This document shows, in pieces, positions 1 to 4,596 of a stretch of DNA of 6,568 nucleotides. Numbering within the stretch: the first letter of the stretch is position 1; every line of letters begins with the position of its first letter. The DNA comes from an uncultured Actinomycetes bacterium (GTDB lineage Bacteria > Actinomycetota > Thermoleophilia > Solirubrobacterales > Thermoleophilaceae). Made by a program: the position numbers and the translations under genes. The stretch is taken from contig CAMLNW010000160.1 in the NCBI GenBank assembly GCA_946481495.1, positions 1 through 6,568 of the forward strand. The letters are read 5' to 3'. The notes under the pieces were generated by a model. The model saw only the letters and a program-made list of their open reading frames with translations, ran no database searches and was not told the DNA's origin.

Positions 1-54
1 AAGGCCACGCACCACGGGTTCTTCGTCCTGCTCAACCTCGCGATCGGCGGCGCG
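1..54 (+). pseudogene. Possible GH16 glycoside hydrolase, C-terminal remnant (enters from the left edge)
   Basis: Frame 1 from the first base reads a short peptide containing HGFFVLLNLAIGGA. This resembles the conserved beta-strand near the end of family 16 glycoside hydrolases (laminarinase/lichenase type), usually of the form ILNLAVGG. In intact GH16 enzymes this strand is followed by about 25-35 residues ending in a VDYVRVY-like strand, which is not seen in this frame. After about base 54 the reading is low-complexity Arg/Ser/Gly sequence lying antisense to the next fragment, and the frame stays open to TAG at 226-228. The likeness rests on one motif of about 14 residues, so it is tentative. 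It could also be a chance reading or one side of an assembly chimera. Confidence 0.35.
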
Positions 55-202
55 AGCGGAAGCGGCGAACGGTGCACTGCGGCCCCTCGTGGACGATCGA
101 CGACGGCGTCGGTCGCAGATCGGCGACGCCAGGACCTAGGTAGAGGTCCCACGCCGTGGCGGCGGAGTCGACCAGCTGCTCGGGATCGGGGAGGAGGCGC
201 AT
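32..202 (-). pseudogene. Possible N-terminal fragment of a second alpha/beta hydrolase (PHA-synthase-like)
   Basis: Reading leftward from ATG at 202 gives 56 codons to TGA at 32-34. The peptide begins MRLLPDPEQLVDSAATAWDL and continues with LRPTPSSIVHEGP and TVRRFR. By memory this resembles the N-terminal leader of actinobacterial PHA-synthase-like alpha/beta hydrolases, where a TPS-x-hydrophobic-V-x-E segment precedes the first core strands. The hydrolase core itself (oxyanion loop, nucleophile elbow) is absent. The sensible peptide stops near base 55, where the opposite strand begins to look like GH16. It lies 22 bp downstream of the stop of the complete hydrolase on the same strand and has no evident Shine-Dalgarno. 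It would therefore have been translated by read-on or coupling, if at all. It is a truncated remnant or a spurious small ORF. Confidence 0.35.
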
Positions 203-224
203 GGGTTTGTCGCGCGCGGCCGCG

Positions 225-1082
225 CTAGGCGGCCTGAACGAGCGGGGCGGGGAATTCTAGAAGCAGTTCGGCCAACCGGTCCGCGGCCTCGATCTGCGGA
301 CAGTGCCCGCAGTCCTCGATCAGCGTGAGGCGAGATTCGGGCACGGCCTCGAGAACTCGCTGCGCGCCGCTCTTGAAGACCATCACGTCGTGGTCGCCCC
401 AGACGACTTGAACCGGGCACTGGATCCGTTCGAGGTCGAACGGATCGCGCAGCTCGGGCAGCATCTGGCGGCCGGCACCGAGGATCCGGGCGGTCGTGTG
501 ACGATCGCGGAAGTGCGCCGCGAAGGCCCGTCCGATCAGCGGCTCGACCGTCTCCGGGTGGTGGAAGGCGAGCCGCTTGTAGATCTCCAGGACGATCCGC
601 TGCAGCGCCGCAGGCGGAACCGGCAGCGGCGAGGCGAGCAGCGCACGCAGCAGTGGCTCGCGTTCGATGATCGTCAGCCAGCGCGCCATGTCGAGTCCGG
701 CGGGGGCGACCGGGACTACGCCCGTTAGGCCCAAGCCCGGACGCTGGGCGAGCAGGAGCGCGAGGCAGCCGCCGAGCGAGTTGCCGCAGACGACGGCGCC
801 GCCCTCTGGCGCATAGTGTCGGACGGCGGCGACTCCGAAGTCCGTCAACTGGGCGAGAATCGGCCGGTCGGCGCCGAGTGGGTCGGCGGTGCCGAAGCCG
901 GGCAGGTCGATCGCGATCGCACGCCGGTCGGTGCGGCCCAACCGGTCGAGCAGCATGCGCCAGGTGTCCGCGCTGTCGGCGAAGCCGTGCAAGAGCAGCA
1001 GCGGCGGCCCGGAGCCTTCGAGCTCCAACGCTCGCGTCTCGAATCCGGCCAGCTCCAGCCGGTGCTCGAACAACGGCTGCAT
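225..1082 (-). CDS. Alpha/beta-fold hydrolase, substrate unknown
   Basis: This is a 285-residue serine hydrolase of the alpha/beta fold, a normal length for the family and probably cytoplasmic, since no signal peptide is visible. The core elements are in order: oxyanion-loop LLLLHGF (28-34), strand and turn IDLPGFG (58-64), nucleophile elbow G-N-S-L-G with Ser102, a helical cap at about 131-205, a candidate acid in WGDHD (Asp232, or Asp230), and catalytic His260 in DCGHCP. The substrate cannot be read from the sequence; esterase, lipase or C-C hydrolase activities are all possible. The frame stays open far upstream to 1661, but that part is antisense to the coiled-coil gene and is Ser/Thr/Arg-rich noise. 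Two ATGs are adjacent at 1085 and 1082. I chose 1082 because GGAAG (1092-1088) then has a 5-nt spacer. An alternative ATG at 1118 has no ribosome site. It is divergent from the coiled-coil gene. Confidence 0.85.
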   Translation of the reverse strand: MQPLFEHRLELAGFETRALELEGSGPPLLLLHGFADSADTWRMLLDRLGRTDRRAIAIDLPGFGTADPLGADRPILAQLTDFGVAAVRHYAPEGGAVVCGNSLGGCLALLLAQRPGLGLTGVVPVAPAGLDMARWLTIIEREPLLRALLASPLPVPPAALQRIVLEIYKRLAFHHPETVEPLIGRAFAAHFRDRHTTARILGAGRQMLPELRDPFDLERIQCPVQVVWGDHDVMVFKSGAQRVLEAVPESRLTLIEDCGHCPQIEAADRLAELLLEFPAPLVQAA

Positions 1083-1087
1083 CATGG

Positions 1088-1092
1088 CTTCC
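1088..1092 (-). promoter_or_regulatory. Ribosome binding site deciding the hydrolase start
   Basis: GGAAG on the minus strand lies 5 nt before ATG 1082 but only 2 nt before ATG 1085. This favours the second of the two adjacent methionine codons. Confidence 0.45.
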
Positions 1093-1148
1093 AGCGTAGG
1101 CCGTCTGGCGGTCACCATGCGCCGGTTGGCTTTCGTAACGCTTGTGCG

Positions 1149-1160
1149 CGTCGCGCGACG
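1149..1160. repeat. 12-bp perfect palindrome in the divergent spacer, candidate operator
   Basis: CGTCGCGCGACG is identical to its reverse complement. It lies in the 163-bp spacer between the hydrolase and coiled-coil starts, on the hydrolase side, where it would fall in the hydrolase leader or promoter. A 9-bp direct repeat CGCCGGTTG at 1120-1128 and 1168-1176 flanks it. CG-rich palindromes arise by chance in this base composition, so an operator role is only a possibility. Confidence 0.25.
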
Positions 1161-1190
1161 AACGGTACGCCGGTTGTTACATTTGCGCAG

Positions 1191-1207
1191 CATATATGCG
1201 CTATTCT
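1191..1207. promoter_or_regulatory. Divergent promoter region with a palindromic TATA core
   Basis: GCATATATGC (1190-1199) is a perfect palindrome at the AT-rich point of the spacer. It can serve as a -10-like TATATG on either strand (1193-1198 on plus, 1196-1191 on minus). A second plus-strand -10 candidate, TATTCT, is at 1202-1207. Predicted plus starts at about 1205-1214 leave a leader of roughly 30-40 nt for the coiled-coil gene. A minus start near 1184 would leave about 100 nt for the hydrolase. No convincing -35 TTGACA is present; TTGTTA at 1174-1179 is the nearest but is badly spaced. Confidence 0.45.
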
Positions 1208-1231
1208 GGGTCCGTGGTTCAGGTAGCGTCG

Positions 1232-1237
1232 AGGGGG
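1232..1237 (+). promoter_or_regulatory. Shine-Dalgarno for the coiled-coil gene
   Basis: AGGGGG ends 8 nt before ATG 1246. This supports that ATG over the in-frame GTG at 1237, which would overlap the site, and over any start further upstream in the long open frame. Confidence 0.6.
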
Positions 1238-1245
1238 TGCAGACG

Positions 1246-1671
1246 ATGGAGTGGACAGACGAGCGGATGGACGATCTGACGAACCGGGTGGACGCCGGCT
1301 TCGAACGCGTCGACGGCGATATCCGGGAGCTGCGCGGCGAGGTCAGTGACCTGCGAGTCGAGATGCACGACGAGTTCAAGGTCGTTCGCGGCGAGATGCA
1401 CGATGAGTTCAAGGCCGTGCGTGCCGAGATGTACGACGAGTTCAAGGCCGTGCGTGTTGAGATGCACGACGAGTTCAAGGCCGTTCGTCTCAGGATGGAC
1501 GCCGGGTTCGCGGAGATCCGCGCTGAGATGCAGACCGGGTTCGGGCTGGTACGTACCGAGATGGCCGAGTTGCGAGGGATGGTCTTCCGCGTCATCCTCG
1601 CGACGCTTGTGGCGGCCTTCGCGTTGAGCGCAACGCTGGTCGGCGCTATCGCGTCCGGCATGCTCTCCTAG
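1246..1671 (+). CDS. Tail-anchored hendecad-repeat coiled-coil protein, function unknown
   Basis: The protein has 141 residues and I cannot assign a named family. Residues 7-37 are amphipathic and charged (for example RVDAGFERVDG). Residues 39-82 are four near-identical 11-residue repeats of the form E-M-[HY]-D-E-F-K-[AV]-V-R-x. Two diverged copies follow (83-93 and 94-104). Met, Phe and Val recur with 4-3-4 spacing, the hydrophobic pattern of a hendecad coiled coil, so an elongated oligomeric helix is likely. Residues 113-136 form one hydrophobic transmembrane helix and only about five residues follow it. The architecture therefore suggests a tail-anchored membrane protein with a cytoplasmic coiled-coil rod. 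Similar coiled-coil-plus-C-terminal-helix proteins (DUF1640-like in shape) are common hypotheticals; homology is not claimed. It is divergent from the hydrolase and its stop codon overlaps that of glyQS. Confidence 0.8.
   Translation: MEWTDERMDDLTNRVDAGFERVDGDIRELRGEVSDLRVEMHDEFKVVRGEMHDEFKAVRAEMYDEFKAVRVEMHDEFKAVRLRMDAGFAEIRAEMQTGFGLVRTEMAELRGMVFRVILATLVAAFALSATLVGAIASGMLS
1360..1557 (+). repeat. 33-bp in-frame tandem repeat, 4 close and 2 diverged units
   Basis: Units begin at 1360, 1393, 1426 and 1459 and share GAGATG-nAC-GA-n-GAGTTCAAG with only scattered substitutions, several of them synonymous. Units at 1492 and 1525 keep only the ATG, TTC and CGY-type positions. The close copies are likely recent unit duplications, so copy number may vary between strains. 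Confidence 0.9.
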
Positions 1672-1677
1672 GAGAGC
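1662..1677. terminator. Perfect 16-bp palindrome over both convergent stop codons, possible bidirectional terminator
   Basis: GCTCTCCTAGGAGAGC equals its own reverse complement. Its centre, CTAG (1668-1671), supplies the TAG stop of the coiled-coil gene on plus (1669-1671) and the TAG stop of glyQS on minus (1670-1668). As RNA in either direction it can fold as a 6-bp stem GCUCUC/GAGAGC with a CUAG loop. There is no following U tract, so intrinsic termination is uncertain. Confidence 0.45.
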
Positions 1678-3047
1678 TTCGGGCTGACCCAGTCGGCGTG
1701 CAGTCGGCGCTCGAGCTCGTCGCCGACCTCGGCGACTGGGATGCGGATCTGCTCGAGCGAGTCGCGGTCACGCAGGGTGACGGTGTCGTCGTCCATCGTC
1801 TGGTGGTCGACGGTGATGCCCCACGGGGTGCCGATCTCGTCCTGGCGGCGGTAGCGCTTGCCGATCGAGCCGCCAGTGTCGAACTCGGCTGGCATCCGCT
1901 CGCGCAGCTCCTCGTAGATCGCGCGCGCCTTCTCCGGCTGGCCCTCCTTGTTGAGCAGCGGCAGCACGGCGACCTTGACCGGTGCGAGGCGGGGGTGCAG
2001 ACGCAACACGACGCGCTCGCGGCCCTCGACCTCCTCCTCGTCGTAGGCGTCGACCATGAAGGCGAGCGTGCCGCGGTCGGCGCCCGCCGAGGGCTCGATC
2101 ACGTGCGGGACGTAGCGCTCGCCGGTGCCCGGGTCGACGTAGTCCATCTTCTCGTTCGAGAACTTGGCGTGCTGGGTCAGGTCGAAGTCGCCGCGGTTGG
2201 CGATCCCCTCGAGCTCCGACCAGCCCATCGGGAAGAGGTACTCGATGTCACTGGTCGCGCTCGAGTAGTGCGACAGCTCGTCGCCCTCGTGCTTGCGCAA
2301 CTGAAGGTGGTCGGGACGGATGCCGAGGTCGGTGTACCAGCGCAGCCGATCGTCCATCCAGCGCTGGTGCCAGACCGGCGCCTCGTCGGGCGGGACGAAG
2401 AACTCGATCTCCATCTGCTCGAACTCGCGCGTGCGGAAGATGAAGTTGCCCGGCGTGATCTCGTTGCGGAACGACTTGCCGACCTGGGCGATCCCGAACG
2501 GCGGCTTCTTGCGCGCGAACTGCAGGACGTTCTTGAAGTTGACGAAGATGCCCTGGGCCGTCTCGGGACGCAGGAAGATCGCCGAGCCCTCGTCCTGGAC
2601 GGGGCCCATGTGGGTCTCGAACATCAGGTTGAAGTTGCGCGGCTCCGACAGCTCGCCGTCGCACTGCGGGCAGCGCAGCCCGAAGTCGGGCGCCGAGGTG
2701 TCGACGCCCTTCTCCTGGAGCGCCTCGAGCAGATGGTCCTCGCGCCAGCGCTTCTTGCAGTCGCCGAGGCACTGGACGAGCGGGTCGGTGAAGCCCTCGA
2801 GGTGGCCCGAGGCCTCCCAGGTGCGCGGGTGCATCAGGATCGCCGCGTCGAGGGCGACCATGTCGTCGCGCTGCTGGAGCACGGTCCGCCACCACTCGGC
2901 CTTTACGTTCGACTTCAGCAGCACGCCGTAGTGGCCATAGTCGTAGGTAGAGGCGAGCCCGCCATAGATCTCCGACGACTGGAAGATGAAGCCGCGCCGC
3001 TTGCAGAGCGACACGATTTTGTCCATGGTCACCACGTCTGCTGACAT
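1668..3047 (-). CDS. glyQS: Glycine--tRNA ligase, single-chain class II type
   Basis: This enzyme charges tRNA-Gly with glycine using ATP in the cytoplasm. The 459-residue protein opens with the GlyRS signature CKRRGFIFQSSEIYGG (15-30) and Y-D-Y-G (35-38). A zinc-knuckle-like insert follows with Cys93/Cys97 and Cys126/Cys129. The catalytic core has RPETAQGIFVNFKNV (160-174), motif 2 FRNEITPGNFIFR...REFEQMEIEFF (193-217) and motif 3 EPSAGADRG with Arg325 (318-326). The anticodon-binding domain starts near 350 (LAPVKVAVLPL) and includes TGGSIGKRYRRQDEIGTP (391-408). The length is normal for the dimeric bacterial/eukaryote-like form, unlike the two-subunit GlyQ/GlyS. I chose ATG 3047, which has AGGG 8 nt upstream. 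GTG 3056 and ATG 3026 are alternatives without a good ribosome site. It is divergent from the zinc-ribbon gene and convergent with the coiled-coil gene by a 4-bp overlap. Confidence 0.97.
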   Translation of the reverse strand: MSADVVTMDKIVSLCKRRGFIFQSSEIYGGLASTYDYGHYGVLLKSNVKAEWWRTVLQQRDDMVALDAAILMHPRTWEASGHLEGFTDPLVQCLGDCKKRWREDHLLEALQEKGVDTSAPDFGLRCPQCDGELSEPRNFNLMFETHMGPVQDEGSAIFLRPETAQGIFVNFKNVLQFARKKPPFGIAQVGKSFRNEITPGNFIFRTREFEQMEIEFFVPPDEAPVWHQRWMDDRLRWYTDLGIRPDHLQLRKHEGDELSHYSSATSDIEYLFPMGWSELEGIANRGDFDLTQHAKFSNEKMDYVDPGTGERYVPHVIEPSAGADRGTLAFMVDAYDEEEVEGRERVVLRLHPRLAPVKVAVLPLLNKEGQPEKARAIYEELRERMPAEFDTGGSIGKRYRRQDEIGTPWGITVDHQTMDDDTVTLRDRDSLEQIRIPVAEVGDELERRLHADWVSPKLS

Positions 3048-3083
3048 CGGCGGCACCCTAGAGGAACTGAAGCGAGGCCAGCG

Positions 3084-3095
3084 GCCAGCGCTGGC
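3084..3095. repeat. 12-bp perfect palindrome beside the glyQS/zinc-ribbon promoter, candidate operator
   Basis: GCCAGCGCTGGC is self-complementary. It is preceded by a directly repeated GGCCAGC (3076-3082 and 3083-3089), so the block reads as two direct copies and one inverted copy. It lies just upstream of the plus-strand -10 at 3103 and over the predicted minus-strand start near 3094. A protein bound here could affect both genes, or the glyQS leader could form a short hairpin. There is no direct proof. Confidence 0.3.
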
Positions 3096-3100
3096 GCGCT

Positions 3101-3108
3101 CTTATACT
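3101..3108. promoter_or_regulatory. Symmetric bidirectional -10 element, glyQS / zinc-ribbon gene
   Basis: CTTATACT gives TATACT on plus (3103-3108) and TATAAG on minus (3106-3101), sharing the TATA core. The plus element ends 10 nt before ATG 3119, and no Shine-Dalgarno lies between them, so the zinc-ribbon mRNA should be leaderless or nearly so. The minus element predicts a start near 3094 and a glyQS leader of about 47 nt. No clear -35 is visible on either strand. Confidence 0.6.
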
Positions 3109-3118
3109 GGCCGGCCCT

Positions 3119-3463
3119 ATGCCGATCTACGAGTACCGCTGCGAGAAGGGCCACACCTTCGACGTGATGCAGAGCATGAGCGACGATCCGCTCACCGCCT
3201 GCGAGGTCTGTGGCGCGCCCGTGCAGAAGGTCTTGCACGCGCCGGCCGTCCATTTCAAGGGCTCGGGCTTCTACAACACCGACTACGGCAAGGGCGGCAA
3301 GAGCAAGAGCGTAGGCAGCTCGGGCGGCGACTCGAAGAAGGGCAGCCCGGACTCGAACGGATCGTCGGGTAGCTCGGACTCCTCGTCGAGCTCCAGCTCG
3401 GATTCGAGCTCGTCGGGCAAGAAGTCCGAGTCGAAGTCCGGCTCGTCTTCGAAGTCCGACTGA
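3119..3463 (+). CDS. FmdB-family zinc-ribbon protein with a serine-rich tail
   Basis: The first 57 residues match the small FmdB-type putative regulatory zinc ribbon: MPIYEYRC at the start, QSMSDDPLTACEVCG (18-32), then FKGSGFYNTDYG (46-57). The family is named after an FmdB protein of formamidase/amidase gene clusters, but its molecular role is largely unknown. Possible zinc ligands are Cys8, Cys28 and Cys31. The usual second cysteine of the first knuckle is replaced (C-E-K-G-H), leaving His12 as a possible fourth ligand. Residues 58-114 form a low-complexity hydrophilic tail in which 29 of 57 residues are serine, mixed with Lys, Gly and Asp; it is probably disordered. ATG 3119 has no ribosome site but sits 10 nt after a TATACT -10, implying leaderless translation. 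The gene ends 3 bp before the convergent LCP gene. Confidence 0.9.
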   Translation: MPIYEYRCEKGHTFDVMQSMSDDPLTACEVCGAPVQKVLHAPAVHFKGSGFYNTDYGKGGKSKSVGSSGGDSKKGSPDSNGSSGSSDSSSSSSSDSSSSGKKSESKSGSSSKSD

Positions 3464-3466
3464 TCG

Positions 3467-4573
3467 CTACTTGCCCAGCAGCTCCTCGACGGCGTTCGCC
3501 CGCTCCTCCTTCGGCACCTGAAGGCTGAAGTCGACGCCGCAGCCGAGACAGGAGGGGACCAGCACGCGCGTCTCGCCGGAGCCGCCGGTCGCGACGTCGG
3601 CGGCGAGCATCAGCAGACCAGGACCACGCAGGTCGGTGCGGATCGTCTGCGGCGCGCGCCAGCTCACCCACGGGAGGCGGAAGAACGTGCCGGGTGAGAG
3701 CAGCGAGCCGCGGATGCCGCTCAGCACCTCTTGCTGGCGGGCGGCGCGGTCGAGGTCGTTCTCGGCCGGCGCGCAGGGGTTCTTGCGCACGCGGGCGAAG
3801 CCGAGCGCCTCGCGGCCGGTCAGCTGCTGCTCGCCCTTGGGCAGGTTGAAGCCGCGCCAGAAGTTGTCGAACTCCGGCGCGCAGATGCGGCTCTTGTTGT
3901 CGACGGTGATCCCGCCGAGCGCGTCGATGAACTTCGGGAAGTCCTCGAAGTCGACCTCGATCAGATGGTTGATCTCGAGGCCGTTGCCCATGTAGCCCTC
4001 GACCGTCTCGATCATCAGCGCGGGACCGCCGATCGCGTAGGCGGCGTTGATCTTCGTCCGCCCGTGACCCGGGATGTCGGCCTCGGTGTCGCGCGGGATC
4101 GACAGCTTCGCGACACGCCCGAGCGAGGCGTGGACGAGCATGATCGAGTCGGCGCGGCCCGGGCCGCTGTCGCCGGCGTCGATCGAGTCGCCCTTGCGCT
4201 CGTCCGAGCCCAGCACGAGGATCGTCGCGCCGGTGATGAAGTTGCCGTTGCCAGACAGGGCGTCCTTGGCGTCGTCGGAGACGCCGCCCTCGAGCTGCGC
4301 GCTAACCATGAACAGCACGAACGACAGCGCCAGCCAGGCGGCGATCGCCAGCGCGATCCACTTGACGACCCGCTTCGCGGTGATCGGCTTGCGCGTCGTC
4401 GGGGAGCGCGGCGTTCGGGGAGGGCGCGGCTCACGGCGGCGCGGGTCGCGCGGCCGCGAGCGGTCCTTGAACCCCTCGAGGTCGTCGGAGCGGCGGAGCT
4501 TGTCGAGCGGGCTCTTGCGCGACCGGTAGACCTTGTAGTCAGGCCGGTCGGCGCCGTGGCCGGAGTCGTTCAC
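3467..4573 (-). CDS. LytR-CpsA-Psr (LCP) family cell-wall glycopolymer ligase
   Basis: LCP proteins act at the outer face of the membrane, moving lipid-linked glycopolymers (teichoic acid, arabinogalactan or capsule) onto peptidoglycan. With GTG 4573 the protein has 368 residues: a basic, Arg/Pro-rich cytoplasmic segment (1-70), one transmembrane helix (about 71-92), then the LCP domain. Family marks are LVLGSDER (119-126), R-A-D-S-I-M-L (140-146), the IPRDT loop with Arg161 (159-163), KINAAY (174-179), and the Arg-rich R261-x-R263...D275-R276-x-x-R279-Q-Q region that binds the pyrophosphate lipid head. Cys231/Cys267 and Cys342/Cys345 could form disulfides outside the cell. The longest frame starts at GTG 4606, overlapping the divergent ROK gene by 10 bp. 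I prefer 4573 because a minus-strand TATACA (4586-4581) ends 7 nt before it. Which polymer it transfers is not evident. Confidence 0.9.
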   Translation of the reverse strand: MNDSGHGADRPDYKVYRSRKSPLDKLRRSDDLEGFKDRSRPRDPRRREPRPPRTPRSPTTRKPITAKRVVKWIALAIAAWLALSFVLFMVSAQLEGGVSDDAKDALSGNGNFITGATILVLGSDERKGDSIDAGDSGPGRADSIMLVHASLGRVAKLSIPRDTEADIPGHGRTKINAAYAIGGPALMIETVEGYMGNGLEINHLIEVDFEDFPKFIDALGGITVDNKSRICAPEFDNFWRGFNLPKGEQQLTGREALGFARVRKNPCAPAENDLDRAARQQEVLSGIRGSLLSPGTFFRLPWVSWRAPQTIRTDLRGPGLLMLAADVATGGSGETRVLVPSCLGCGVDFSLQVPKEERANAVEELLGK

Positions 4574-4580
4574 CAGCCTC

Positions 4581-4588
4581 TGTATATC
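4581..4588. promoter_or_regulatory. Symmetric bidirectional -10 element, LCP / ROK kinase
   Basis: TGTATATC gives TATATC on plus (4583-4588), with a TG just before the TATA, and TATACA on minus (4586-4581). The plus element ends 8 nt before ATG 4597 and the minus element 7 nt before GTG 4573. No Shine-Dalgarno is well placed for either start. Both transcripts are therefore predicted to be leaderless or nearly so. The geometry matches the element at 3101-3108. Confidence 0.6.
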
Positions 4589-4596
4589 GTCCGGCC

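Noticed and set aside
132..149. Hairpin GGACCT/AGGTCC as a terminator of the hydrolase transcript
   Set aside because: It is a 6-bp stem inside the small minus-strand frame with no T tract; a chance origin is likely.
1360..1557. CRISPR-like array
   Set aside because: The 33-bp units are contiguous, in frame and without spacers; they encode protein repeats.
1083..1661. 192-residue N-terminal extension of the hydrolase frame
   Set aside because: It is antisense to the hendecad gene. Its Ser/Thr/Arg-rich repeats mirror the 33-bp repeats, and a ribosome site supports the start at 1082.
1698..3044. 448-codon open frame on plus, opposite glyQS
   Set aside because: It is a shadow of glyQS in high-GC DNA. 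It is Leu/Val/Arg/Asp-rich without any fold signature, while the minus frame has full GlyRS motifs.
3048..3118. T-box or other riboswitch before glyQS
   Set aside because: The predicted leader is only about 47 nt and lacks T-box elements. The palindrome there is more like an operator.
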